A stretch of DNA of 64,000 nt from an uncultured Aquimarina sp. (GTDB taxonomy: Bacteria; Bacteroidota; Bacteroidia; Flavobacteriales; Flavobacteriaceae): contig CANMLS010000004.1 in NCBI GenBank assembly GCA_947498785.1, positions 62,001-126,000 of the forward strand, given 5' to 3'. A model generated the notes under the pieces. That model saw only the letters and a program-made list of their open reading frames with translations. It was not told the DNA's origin and searched no databases. Within the stretch, counting starts at the first letter, position 1, and every line of letters starts with the position of its first letter. Position numbers and translations under genes: made by a program. Below are positions 27,805 through 37,192 of this stretch, piece after piece.

Positions 27805-28233
27805 ATGAAATATATAAAGTTGCCTATAGATTTTTCTGATTTGTTAAAAGGAAAAGGTAAAAAAGAATGCTCTTTAGAAGAATCTATTGCCCAGTATCTC
27901 ATGATATTGATAACGAGTAGATACGGAGAAGTTGCGGGAAAAGATGATTTTGGATCTGATATCTGGGAGTTAGAATTTAATCAACTGGTAAAGGTTTATG
28001 AATGGGAAGAAAAAGTAAGAATATCTCTTATTCGTACAATAATGAAGTATGAAAGAAGGCTTTCGGATATAAAAGTAATTGTAAGTTTAAGCGAGATAGA
28101 TACTGATTTGGATTCTAAAAAACATTCTCATGTAAGAAGAAAAGCAATAATTGGTGTTTCTGGAATTATTGTTCATACTGGGGTGCCTTTTAATTTTGAT
28201 ACATCTATTTATGTAAGCCCGTTATCTCAATAA
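27805..28233 (+). CDS. tssE: T6SS baseplate protein TssE (gp25-like)
   Basis: A 142-residue baseplate protein related to phage T4 gp25, which seeds sheath polymerisation. SIAQYLMILITSRYGEVAGKDDFGSDIWELEF contains the gp25 signature region (RxGE...DFG), and VRISLIRTIMKYERRLSDIKV is the following conserved strand. The C-terminal part carries the EWEEKVR residues that in gp25-like proteins precede the sheath-contact helix. It starts the second run of the operon; 12 nt separate it from tssF. Confidence 0.9.
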   Translation: MKYIKLPIDFSDLLKGKGKKECSLEESIAQYLMILITSRYGEVAGKDDFGSDIWELEFNQLVKVYEWEEKVRISLIRTIMKYERRLSDIKVIVSLSEIDTDLDSKKHSHVRRKAIIGVSGIIVHTGVPFNFDTSIYVSPLSQ

Positions 28234-28245
28234 TACTAGTACACT

Positions 28246-30018
28246 ATGGTTGATAGTAATTATAAAAAAATTAAAGAACGCGTGAAAATGCGATCTATGG
28301 AATTGTGGGGAATTGATAAAAATCAAGTGTTAGACCCTATGATTGAGATGTTTTTAGATGTATTTTCGTTTGAATTATCAAAGGTATATCAGGAAATAAA
28401 AATATCAGATGGCAAATTGCTGGAGCGTATATCCAAAATATTGGTTAATGAAAATTGGTCTCTACCAATACCAGCACATGCTCTTATTAGTGCACAACCT
28501 TCAGAAGAAGTTAGTGAGATTAATAAGGAGACACAATTGTATTTTCAAAAAATCACCCGAGGAGATTTAACAGATGTATTTTTTACTCCTATTCATACAC
28601 AAGAATTAATAAAAGCAGAGATTTACTGTACAGCATTAGATCGAGAGCTTGTATTTAGTGATAAAAATGCCTCTAAACTATCAATAAAATCTTATCAAGA
28701 AAACAGTGTTCCCGAATATACAATTTGGGTAGGAATTGATATAGAAAAAAAATTGCTTAAAAAACTAGATAAAATTCCGATTAGTATTTTGCTAAAAGAT
28801 TCTAATCTTAATTCATATCTAAAAATGGTAAAGGTTTATGATTCAGACAGAAACGAGTTAAAGGTTTACCAAGAAGAAGAAGATCAGACTATAAAAAAAG
28901 AACATTATTATAGTTCAATCCAGAGATATTATCAAGATTATTTATATGTTCTCGATCTTACTAATAGTAGCAGAAATAAGCATTCATTAAAAGAAAGGTG
29001 CAAAGAAGTATTTAATGAAAATGATTTAGAAGAATATAATAAAGATCTCTTTTGGTTACAATTATCTTTTCCAGTAGCTTTTATAAAAGAGGAGTTAGAG
29101 AAAATAAGTATTTCATTAAATACCTTCCCAATTGTTAATCGGAAGTTTTCCTATAGACAACATAATATAAAAAGAAATGGTAAGATCATCTCTCTTTTTT
29201 CTAATGAAGAAGAGTATTTTCTTAATATAGAGTCTCTTATTGATAATAAAGGTAGGCTTTACAAAAGCACTTTAAAAAATGATATTAATGACCTGGCAGG
29301 TTCATTTTCTCTTTATTTTGGAGATATAGAACAATTTGATGAACGTAATGCAAAGTTCATTTTAAATCAGGTTATACAAACGGTTAGAGAAGAAGGAAGT
29401 TCATTTTCTGCCATAGGTTATGATTTACTTAATGCATACCTAGAGGATTTAAATGATAAATTGGATGTACTAGAGCGAAAAGTCAATTACAGATATAAAA
29501 ATGTAAGTGATAATAGCGAAAAAGTATACCTGTTAACGATTCCTTATACAACATCAGATATTTATGAATGTAGCTATTGGACAACCAATGCTGGTTTGGC
29601 TAATGGTATAAGAAGAGGCACATTACTTACTCAATATCAAACTATTGGATTGGAGGCAGATAGTATACGATTACAAACAGATACTGTAGGAGGTATGGTT
29701 AAGAATGGAACCAAGGAAAAGATAAGTAGTTTTAGATATGGATTGCTATCTAAGGATAGAATTGTTTCTAATGAAGATATTAAGGAGTTTGTATCCATGA
29801 CAGTGGGTGAAATTGTCAAAAATATAGAAGTAAAATCGGGAGTGGGAATATCCTCAAACAAAAAACAAGGACTTGTAAGAACCATAAATGTTGATTTAGC
29901 ATTAATTCAAAGTGGTAATTTAAATAGTGAAAACAAGAAACGTTTAAGTAATTTTTTGCAGTTAGAATTACAAAATAAATCGGTACATAATACTCCGTAT
30001 CGTGTAAACATAATATAA
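28246..30018 (+). CDS. tssF: T6SS baseplate protein TssF
   Basis: A 590-residue baseplate wedge subunit. The N-terminus (KIKERVKMRSMELWGIDKNQVLDPMIEMFLDVFSFEL) and the segment NENWSLPIPAHALISAQPSEE correspond to the conserved N-terminal region of TssF/VasA, where a P-x-H-A-L-x-x-x-x-P motif is typical. FPIVNRKFSYRQHNIKRNGKIISL in the middle matches the NlfP...Rk pattern of the family. C-terminal VDLALIQSGNLNSENKKRLSNFLQLELQNK resembles the gp6-like end (YlFg..LerfF). The protein is about the usual 580-620 residues, and tssH starts 5 nt later. Confidence 0.87.
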   Translation: MVDSNYKKIKERVKMRSMELWGIDKNQVLDPMIEMFLDVFSFELSKVYQEIKISDGKLLERISKILVNENWSLPIPAHALISAQPSEEVSEINKETQLYFQKITRGDLTDVFFTPIHTQELIKAEIYCTALDRELVFSDKNASKLSIKSYQENSVPEYTIWVGIDIEKKLLKKLDKIPISILLKDSNLNSYLKMVKVYDSDRNELKVYQEEEDQTIKKEHYYSSIQRYYQDYLYVLDLTNSSRNKHSLKERCKEVFNENDLEEYNKDLFWLQLSFPVAFIKEELEKISISLNTFPIVNRKFSYRQHNIKRNGKIISLFSNEEEYFLNIESLIDNKGRLYKSTLKNDINDLAGSFSLYFGDIEQFDERNAKFILNQVIQTVREEGSSFSAIGYDLLNAYLEDLNDKLDVLERKVNYRYKNVSDNSEKVYLLTIPYTTSDIYECSYWTTNAGLANGIRRGTLLTQYQTIGLEADSIRLQTDTVGGMVKNGTKEKISSFRYGLLSKDRIVSNEDIKEFVSMTVGEIVKNIEVKSGVGISSNKKQGLVRTINVDLALIQSGNLNSENKKRLSNFLQLELQNKSVHNTPYRVNII

Positions 30019-30023
30019 AATTA

Positions 30024-32462
30024 ATGATCGAAAATAATTTTAGTCCAAGTTTAGTATCTGCAGTACGATTAGCAAAATCTTTTGCTTTCAAAGATAAGCA
30101 TTCAACCTATGGAGTAGCTCATCTGGCACTTTCGTTATTATATGAAGGTACTGGTGTAAGTGATATTTTAACAAGTATGGGTAAGGATACTGATTACCTT
30201 CAGGAATGGTTTGAGATGAGAAAAGAAATGTATGAGTCTGAGGGTGGAGAAACAGCAGAACCAGTTCCTGATATTGAAGTAGAAAAAGTTTTTGAAGAAT
30301 CAGAAAGATCTAAACTAAGACTGGGAACAGATTATATAGATGGGGTTTGTGTATTCACTGCTGTTATTAGAAAAGGAATCATATACAATGATAAACAATT
30401 AGAGAGCATTTCGGTTACAGAAGAAGAGTTTTATAGACTTTATGAGTCTCCTACTTATTCGACTAAAAATCTTACAGATAGCGAACATGCCGAGTTACTG
30501 CAATCTATACCTTATTGTACGAATCTCATTACCCAAAAGAACATGGATGATGGATCCCTGATTCTGGGAAGAGATAAAGAGATACGTAGTATATTAGAAA
30601 ACCTAGAACGCCAAGAAAACAGAGGAATTCTTTTGGTTGGTGATTCTGGAGTTGGAAAAACAGCGATAATTAAAGGTTTGATTAAGCATATTGCAGAATC
30701 TGAAAACCCTTTATTATTTGAAAAACAAATTATAGGACTTAATGCCTCTAAGTTGTTAGCTAATAGTGCCAATGAAAATGATGTATCCAAAAAATTGAGT
30801 GATATCTTTGATAAAATCGAAAAGTTAGAAGATTGTATTCTAATTATTGATGATATACAAATTCTAACAGAAGGTTCTCAAGGAAGCTCTGGTGTAGTAA
30901 CCAACCTAATCTCTGCGCAACTTAATGAAGGTAAAATAAACCTTATAGCAACCATCAATCCTGATGCTTATAGAAAAACACTCGAAAAACACTCCATACA
31001 TCGCAAACTTGAAGTATTACAGCTTGAGGAACTGGAGATGATGGTGTTGTTAAAATGTTTAGAAAATCACAAGTATAAACTAACAGCATATTATCAATTA
31101 AGAATAGCAGAAGAAGCAATTACAGAGTCAGTGGCCTATTCAAAAAGATATTTTAAAGAAAATAAATTACCATATGGAGCAATCGATTTGCTAGACAGAA
31201 CATTGGCATCTGTACATACGAGTAATACAAACTCTTTAAAAGAAATAGAAGCCATAGAAAAACAACTGCAAGAAATTCGATTAGGAGAAAAAGATACTGT
31301 TTTAAACCTTAGGTTCTTATACCGTTTGGCGATTGATAGAATTAGCCCAGTGGTGCTTAACAACATCTCTAGTAAGTACGATATATTGGCAATAGAAGAG
31401 GAAGAAAACTTGGCGCAAAAACTTGGGGAATATTTGCAAGAAGCACAAAAAATAGCAAATAAACCGATAAAAGAAGTTACAGCGCATGAGGTTTCTGCTT
31501 TGGTAGCCAGTATTACAGGTATTCCTATAGGAAAAATTCAAGCAGAAGAAAAGGAACGTCTGCTAAATATTGAAGAACGTTTACAACAACGTGTAAAAGG
31601 ACAAAATCATGCGATTACTACATTATCTGATGCTATTATAGAATCCAGAAGTGGTTTAAGTAATCCTAAACAGCCTATAGGTTCATTTTTCTTTTTAGGT
31701 CCTACAGGAACAGGAAAAACAGAATTGACAAAATCTCTAGCAGAATTACTTTTTGATGATGAGAGTGCAATGATTCGCTTCGATATGTCAGAATTTAAAG
31801 AAGAACATTCTGCAGCACTTTTATATGGAGCGCCTCCAGGGTATGTGGGATATGAAGAAGGAGGTATGTTGGTTAATAAAATTAGAGAAAAACCATATTC
31901 GATTATACTCTTTGACGAAATAGAAAAGGCACATAGTTCTGTATACGATGTCTTTCTACAGATTATGGATGAAGGGCATATTCATGACAAATTAGGTCGA
32001 GAAGGTGATTTCTCTAACGCGATAATTATTTTTACTTCTAATATTGGAAGTCAATGGATTTCTGAACAATTTCAAGAGCAGAAAACACCATCATCAAATC
32101 AGTTGATAGATGTAATGAGTAACCATTTCAGGCCAGAGTTTTTAGGTCGAATTACAGAAGTAGTTCCTTTTGCTCCAATTAATGAAGAGGTTGCACAACT
32201 GATCTTCAGACTACAGTTTGAAAATCTTCAAGAGCAATTAAGGAAACAAAAGAATATCACACTCACATTATCAGAAGAAGCACTAAAATATCTTTCTAAT
32301 AAAGGATATTCTCAAAAATATGGAGCTCGACCAATATCAGGAGTGATACGATCATACATAAAAAAGGCAATCTCAAGAATGATTGTATCAGAAAGTGTTG
32401 TTTCAGGTGATGCAGTTTTGGTTGACTATAAGGGTGAAAGTCTAATTTGGGAAAAACAATAG
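30024..32462 (+). CDS. tssH: T6SS sheath-recycling ATPase TssH (ClpV)
   Basis: An 812-residue Hsp100/Clp AAA+ ATPase that disassembles contracted sheaths. It has an N-terminal Clp_N double repeat (about 8-150), a first AAA+ module with Walker A GDSGVGKTA near residue 205 and Walker B ILIIDDI, a coiled middle insert (about 410-440) and a second module with GPTGTGKTE near residue 558, LFDEIEKAH and the arginine-bearing FRPEFLGRI. It is slightly shorter than proteobacterial ClpV (about 870). Presence of this ATPase separates the locus from extracellular contractile injection systems. Confidence 0.93.
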   Translation: MIENNFSPSLVSAVRLAKSFAFKDKHSTYGVAHLALSLLYEGTGVSDILTSMGKDTDYLQEWFEMRKEMYESEGGETAEPVPDIEVEKVFEESERSKLRLGTDYIDGVCVFTAVIRKGIIYNDKQLESISVTEEEFYRLYESPTYSTKNLTDSEHAELLQSIPYCTNLITQKNMDDGSLILGRDKEIRSILENLERQENRGILLVGDSGVGKTAIIKGLIKHIAESENPLLFEKQIIGLNASKLLANSANENDVSKKLSDIFDKIEKLEDCILIIDDIQILTEGSQGSSGVVTNLISAQLNEGKINLIATINPDAYRKTLEKHSIHRKLEVLQLEELEMMVLLKCLENHKYKLTAYYQLRIAEEAITESVAYSKRYFKENKLPYGAIDLLDRTLASVHTSNTNSLKEIEAIEKQLQEIRLGEKDTVLNLRFLYRLAIDRISPVVLNNISSKYDILAIEEEENLAQKLGEYLQEAQKIANKPIKEVTAHEVSALVASITGIPIGKIQAEEKERLLNIEERLQQRVKGQNHAITTLSDAIIESRSGLSNPKQPIGSFFFLGPTGTGKTELTKSLAELLFDDESAMIRFDMSEFKEEHSAALLYGAPPGYVGYEEGGMLVNKIREKPYSIILFDEIEKAHSSVYDVFLQIMDEGHIHDKLGREGDFSNAIIIFTSNIGSQWISEQFQEQKTPSSNQLIDVMSNHFRPEFLGRITEVVPFAPINEEVAQLIFRLQFENLQEQLRKQKNITLTLSEEALKYLSNKGYSQKYGARPISGVIRSYIKKAISRMIVSESVVSGDAVLVDYKGESLIWEKQ

Positions 32463-32464
32463 TT

Positions 32465-33448
32465 ATGACCACAGATCTGGATGAAATAAAAAAAAGTGAG
32501 ATTACAAGTTTCAAGGCCGAAGTGTTCTATGAAGAGCTGAAGTTTATTCTTGGGGATACCAAAGGGAAAGATATTTGGATTAAAAACCATGGGATGAATA
32601 GTAGAGCATTTTCTAAAGATGTGCTGGATATTTCCAGTTATATCCCCCTAAGTATGCAACTACAAAAGGACACTATTTTTATCCATTTAAGCCGTAATAG
32701 TATATATCATCAATTACCTGAAATCTTGTTTCATCCGCTCGTAATCAGTAATCCCTCTATGAGCAATCGAGAGGTAGTAGAAGCAATACGAGAAAATAAG
32801 AAAAAAGAAGAAGAGAGTTTACATTTCTTTATACCCTTTGATACCGAGTTGTTTAATGAGAAACTAAAACTCACCAATAGATATATTAACATCTTCACAG
32901 ATGATTACGCAAAACAAAACTTATTTTCTTTTGCCAATGCCATTATAAAAAAAGATATACCTCTTAGCAAAGAACAGTTATATAAGTTGTTTTTGAATTT
33001 ATGCAATTCAGAACAATTAAAAGAAAACTTACCTGAGTTAGAAAAATTATTTAGATCAATATTAGGGTTTGATGTTCTTTTAGAATACAGACCCTGTATA
33101 TTAGAAGATAGTCCTTTTATGGCTTTGAGTGAAGGAGTATTAGGATATAATTTAGGCATACATGGCTCTGTAATTAGTGAGCAAGATGATATATATGCCA
33201 CTATAATATTAGAGGAACAATTAGACTATAAAACTCTGGAAAAGAATCGAAGTATTATCAAAAAAATATTAGAGTTTTTTATATTTTCTAATAGAGCAAT
33301 AAAAGTAGAATATCGATTTCTTACCGATAATGGGTTTGTATTAGGGTCAAATTATTTAGGATATGATACCACTATGACAAAAGTAAACAAAATAAACAAA
33401 GACAAGGAATCATTTATACAACAAAACACTTTAGAACCAAGCGTTTAA
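32465..33448 (+). CDS. tssG: T6SS baseplate protein TssG, divergent
   Basis: A soluble protein of 327 residues whose position after tssF-tssH and general features fit a subtype iii TssG. The N-terminal block FKAEVFYEELKFILGDTKG resembles the paired-helix start of TssG, and GFDVLLEYRPCILEDSPFMALSEGVLGYNLGIHGSVISEQDD corresponds to the G-x-x-LGxnf-lGxrv segment shared by the family. The ATG at 32465 follows the tssH stop by 2 nt and is preferred over an upstream ATG at 32447 that would overlap tssH. Similarity is weak by eye, so a profile search is needed to be certain. Confidence 0.75.
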   Translation: MTTDLDEIKKSEITSFKAEVFYEELKFILGDTKGKDIWIKNHGMNSRAFSKDVLDISSYIPLSMQLQKDTIFIHLSRNSIYHQLPEILFHPLVISNPSMSNREVVEAIRENKKKEEESLHFFIPFDTELFNEKLKLTNRYINIFTDDYAKQNLFSFANAIIKKDIPLSKEQLYKLFLNLCNSEQLKENLPELEKLFRSILGFDVLLEYRPCILEDSPFMALSEGVLGYNLGIHGSVISEQDDIYATIILEEQLDYKTLEKNRSIIKKILEFFIFSNRAIKVEYRFLTDNGFVLGSNYLGYDTTMTKVNKINKDKESFIQQNTLEPSV

Positions 33449-33458
33449 ATATATATTT

Positions 33459-34361
33459 ATGAATGTATTATTATTATTTTTTCTAAAATATTTACTAGCA
33501 CCACTTACTATTGTTCTGGCTGCATTTTTGCTCAGTACCATTGCAAAAGGTAAAGCTGTACTTAAGTTAAAAAAATTAATCATTTTTGTCCTCATACTAT
33601 CTTTAATATTGGCATTGCCAAGCTTATTAGGGTTGCTTAAGTATGAGTTTATCTGGGGAGGGCTATTGATTACTGTAGGATATTATCTCCTTATTGGTGC
33701 TATTTTTAATTGGTTTTCTCGCTCTAAGGTATTTATTGGTATTGGCTTTAAGGATAATAAGTGGCTGATCATTATAGGATTATTTATTACTGTAATTTTA
33801 TCAGCTTGGGTATATTATTTAGTGTTTTCTTGGGTAAATAAACTTGGTTATGAATTATGGGCAATGCTTACAGTATGTTGGTTTTTGGTACCTCCTTTTT
33901 ATGTGTTTTCGAGAGCAATGTTTTTAAAAATACCAAGTCCATTTTATAAGCTTTGGATAATGGATAAAGATGCCAATGATGAAGAGTATTGGAATAATGT
34001 AGATACCTTTAGATTGATGCAGGTAACTGTAAAAATAAAGAGAACTTCTGGAGCTAAACAATATTCTTCTTTTTCGGTAAAACTTCCCAAAGACGTAACA
34101 CTTGGTAGATGGTTTAATCGATTTGTAGACGATCAAAATATACGTTTTCCTAATAATGTAATCGAACTAGAAAATGAAAATGGTTCCTATGGTTGGATTA
34201 TATATACCAACAAGTGGCTGCCAATACCTATTTTCACCAGAATGCTTGATTTTGAGGAGGATGTAATTTATAACAAAATAAAAAACAAAAAGGTTCTTTA
34301 TGTACGTCGTGTTTCTAAGGGGAGTGAAGATAATGATGAAGAAAGTAAAGATCAAGGATAA
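33459..34361 (+). CDS. tssN: T6SS-iii membrane protein TssN
   Basis: A 300-residue protein with five predicted membrane helices in its first half (about 5-25, 38-60, 65-85, 102-122, 130-150) and a soluble C-terminal domain (about 165-300) with FRLMQVTVKIKRTSGAKQYSSF and NENGSYGWIIYTNKW. This architecture and the place after tssG fit TssN, one of the envelope-associated proteins that replace TssJLM in Bacteroidetes systems. The C-terminus ends in an acidic tail (SEDNDEESKDQG). The next intact secretion gene, tssK, is 1.1 kb away because two decayed genes intervene. Confidence 0.82.
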   Translation: MNVLLLFFLKYLLAPLTIVLAAFLLSTIAKGKAVLKLKKLIIFVLILSLILALPSLLGLLKYEFIWGGLLITVGYYLLIGAIFNWFSRSKVFIGIGFKDNKWLIIIGLFITVILSAWVYYLVFSWVNKLGYELWAMLTVCWFLVPPFYVFSRAMFLKIPSPFYKLWIMDKDANDEEYWNNVDTFRLMQVTVKIKRTSGAKQYSSFSVKLPKDVTLGRWFNRFVDDQNIRFPNNVIELENENGSYGWIIYTNKWLPIPIFTRMLDFEEDVIYNKIKNKKVLYVRRVSKGSEDNDEESKDQG

Positions 34362-34383
34362 TGATAGTTGCAAAGCTTTAAAT

Positions 34384-34607
34384 AATGAAATGGAAAGAAT
34401 TTTATCCTATTGATTCAAAGAGTTTTATGGAGGGTGGTGTTTCTTTACTAAAGACAAATGTTGATGCTGCATTAAAAGTATCCATCTGATCAAGGAAACA
34501 ATGATCCTGCAATTTTGGAGGTAACTAAAGATGTAAATGGAGGAACTAATGGATTAGCGATGAGAAAACAATTTACTAAAAAAGCTTATGAAGTCATAAA
34601 CAAATAA
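34384..34607 (+). pseudogene. Frameshifted C-terminal fragment of a GH19-like hydrolase (effector relic)
   Basis: From the ATG at 34384 the frame reads MKWKEFYPIDSKSFMEGG to LKVSI and hits TGA at 34486. Removing one base near 34477 joins DAALK to YPSDQGNNDPAILEVTKDVN, GGTNGLAMRKQFTKKAYEVI and a stop at 34605. The motif T-K-x-VNGGTNGL-x-x-R followed by a helix is the C-terminal signature of GH19-type chitinase/lysozyme domains. Several such domains are T6SS effectors that degrade peptidoglycan. Only about 75 residues remain, and no start region or catalytic glutamates are present. A lipoprotein follows 3 nt later. Confidence 0.65.
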
Positions 34608-34610
34608 AAG

Positions 34611-35427
34611 ATGAATAGAATGATTAAAGAGATATTTTTAATATGTATTGCATTATTTTTAATTCGATGTAATAATCATTCTAAACCAAATACGCATGAA
34701 ACACTAACCACTAACCTAAAAACAAAAAGTTCAATTCTTGAAAATAATATTTCTAATAAGGATACGATTAGACTCAAGACTTCTCTTAATAAATTACAAG
34801 GTATTTGGATAGGTGAAAAAGACTTGAATCAAAGTATACCATATAGGATACAATATAACAAAAGAATTCTAGAAATAATTTGTGTAGAAGAAATTTGTGA
34901 CGAGGGAAATTATGATAATTCAATAATAGAGATAGGTTACTTAGGCTTTTCTAATGATAAAAATAAACAATTGTTTAATCATGACGATTTAGAAAATGAT
35001 GGAAACTTAATGATAAAATTAAACAGCGAGATTTCAATTGATGAAAACTATAAAATAAATGATGTGTTTTATACTACAAACTTGATAGCTAGTTATATAT
35101 ATGAACAAGAGTTGTGTAATACTTCTAGCTTTTCTAAAATAAATTCTTTGCCAATTGAAATCTTTAGTAAACTGAAAAATCAGGAAATAGAAAAGAATAG
35201 AAATTATATAAAAGAATTTAACATTTATGAATTTTCATCAAAAATCAAAACGGTAAAAACACATTTTCATAATGAAATGTCTCATGATTCTAAACGAAAA
35301 GCCTTTTTGGTAAAAGGAGATATAGCATATCTCGAGAGTTTAAATGATAAATGGGCCAAAGGTGTATTATGATGATAAAATTGTTTCTGAAGGGTATGTT
35401 AAACGTGAGGACATTGAAATTATTTAG
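34611..35427 (+). pseudogene. Lipoprotein with C-terminal SH3-like end lost to a frameshift
   Basis: The gene encodes a lipoprotein (signal 5-20, lipobox LIRC) of 253 residues ending DKWAKGVL at 35372. Skipping one base after the WAK codons continues the frame as VYYDDKIVSEGYVKREDIEII to a TAG at 35425. The restored end (KAFLVKGD, ESLNDKWAKVYYDD, GYVKREDIE) is a typical bacterial SH3-like repeat. The reading as annotated is therefore a +1 frameshift product of a 272-residue protein. It lies 3 nt after the hydrolase relic; I infer that it was the periplasmic immunity partner. It may also be an independent lipoprotein, and the truncated product could still be made. Confidence 0.65.
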
Positions 35428-35471
35428 TAATATTTCTTTTAAGAAAACATAGAAATTAAAAACATAAGAAG

Positions 35472-36623
35472 ATGAAAAATAACAATCACTACGCTGTCAA
35501 CTGGACAGACGGAGTAAAAATTACCAAAGATCATTTTACCGAAAGTTATTTTAATTCGGTAAATACAGTTAGAGATGCAGTAGAGACAAGTATTCATAGC
35601 TATGATTATGGATTGTTAGAAGCAAAAAAGGGAATGCTCTCTGCTTTAGAAATTGAAACAAAAACCCATACAGAAGAAAGATTAGTTCTTGAATTACACA
35701 GCTGTAATGCCTTAACTGCAGGAGGGTGTAAAATAGAATTTAATGCAGCTATGTATGGAGGAGAAATGCCTACTGCAATTATTGAGTCTAAGGATATAGA
35801 TACGAATAACAATCTCGAGTTTTATTTGGTTGTAACAATTAATCCTTTTGAGTTGATCCCTGTTGGAGAACCAGATCCAGAGGTGATCCCTTTACATCAC
35901 CCGTATGTACTACCCAAGATAGATTTAAAAATAATATCTAAAAATCAGTTTAATAGTAACTTTCTAGAAAAATACTTTTTATTGGTAGGTAAGCTCCAAT
36001 GGAAAAATGGGAGTTTTATAGTTGATAATAAGTATACACCACCTGTAGCTCGTATTATGTATCATAAACCGTTACATGGGTTTTATAAAAAAATAGGACA
36101 GATACTTATACGATTGCGTAATTATTCTGTCATTATTAACAAGAAGAATAACGATAAATTACAAAGTAATGCTCTCGTTCGTAATACTTTTTTGTTAAGT
36201 AATAAGGTAATGGATTTTGTAAGTCAGTACACCTATGAGTTTAATCAAATAGGTGAAGAACAATCACCGATATATATAGGTCAGAAAATATCTGTTTTAG
36301 CAAATTATTTATTTAATGAGTTAATGATTATAGAAGAGACCGAAAAAGAAAAATTATTACAATACTATTATGAGTGGATAGATATCAAACCATCTGTATT
36401 CGAAACCACATTAGGGGATGTTATTGATATTAAATATAACCATCAGGATATCAATGATACGCTCAATAAAGTAGATTATTTTATTTCTATTCTAGATAGG
36501 TTATGGAAACGATTAAGCGAACTAGAGTATATAGGGCAGAGAAAAGATAATATTGTAATCAGCGAAGAAAGTATGACTACAAAAACAGAGTCTAAGAGTA
36601 AATCATGGTCCATAATAGACTAA
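35472..36623 (+). CDS. tssK: T6SS baseplate protein TssK
   Basis: A 383-residue protein. The opening HYAVNWTDGVKITKDHFTESYFNS matches the TssK N-terminus (proteobacterial form x-x-v-x-W-x-eGmfLxPqHFQ), and the C-terminal half is helical (VNKVDYFISILDRLWKRLSELEYIG). TssK links the baseplate to the envelope complex. It is shorter than proteobacterial TssK (about 440), as expected for the Bacteroidetes type. It follows the decayed gene pair by 45 nt and precedes the TssO-like genes. Confidence 0.85.
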   Translation: MKNNNHYAVNWTDGVKITKDHFTESYFNSVNTVRDAVETSIHSYDYGLLEAKKGMLSALEIETKTHTEERLVLELHSCNALTAGGCKIEFNAAMYGGEMPTAIIESKDIDTNNNLEFYLVVTINPFELIPVGEPDPEVIPLHHPYVLPKIDLKIISKNQFNSNFLEKYFLLVGKLQWKNGSFIVDNKYTPPVARIMYHKPLHGFYKKIGQILIRLRNYSVIINKKNNDKLQSNALVRNTFLLSNKVMDFVSQYTYEFNQIGEEQSPIYIGQKISVLANYLFNELMIIEETEKEKLLQYYYEWIDIKPSVFETTLGDVIDIKYNHQDINDTLNKVDYFISILDRLWKRLSELEYIGQRKDNIVISEESMTTKTESKSKSWSIID

Positions 36624-36684
36624 AAGATAATTTGTGTAGCTAGTTTATAAAATTGAAGAATAATAATCATTAATATGTTTATAA

Positions 36685-37185
36685 GTGAAGCCATTAAATC
36701 ATAAGAAGAGAATAGTGTCTCAATTGCAATTTATGTTAGTTTTTTTGATAACACTTATTGTAATCTTTTGTAGTAGTTTTTTTGCAATTTCTGCGGGAAA
36801 GAAAGGGATAAATGTTTTAGAAACCAAACATGCAGAATATAATAAAGTGTTTGAGAAACAAGCAGCAATTACTTTTGAAATAGATGAAATTACAAAGTTA
36901 ATCTATAAGCTAAAAAATAAAAAAAGAACACTAGGGGAGCATAAACAATTTCAGAGTTTGATATCGAATCTTAGAATAGGTATCGAAAATGAAATAACAA
37001 ACACAGAATCTATAACCACCAATCAATTTCAATTGTATAAAGAGCTCTTATATCAAATAAAAACAATTCAGTCTATAATTGATGATTATGAAAATGAATC
37101 AGAGGAGTATATATACAATAAAGAGTTATTAGAAAAATGTAGAGAAAAATATAGAGAAGACGGTGTGAAGTCCAATAAAAAATAA
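36685..37185 (+). CDS. tssO: T6SS-iii protein TssO
   Basis: A 166-residue protein with one N-terminal membrane helix (about 14-36) and a long helical/coiled-coil remainder (HAEYNKVFEKQAAITFEIDE, KLIYKLKNKKRTLGEHKQF). This is the architecture of TssO, one of the envelope proteins specific to subtype iii. The start is GTG at 36685; an ATG 10 nt upstream is out of frame and quickly closed. It is followed by a second protein with the same layout. Confidence 0.78.
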   Translation: MKPLNHKKRIVSQLQFMLVFLITLIVIFCSSFFAISAGKKGINVLETKHAEYNKVFEKQAAITFEIDEITKLIYKLKNKKRTLGEHKQFQSLISNLRIGIENEITNTESITTNQFQLYKELLYQIKTIQSIIDDYENESEEYIYNKELLEKCREKYREDGVKSNKK

Positions 37186-37192
37186 AAAAGAG

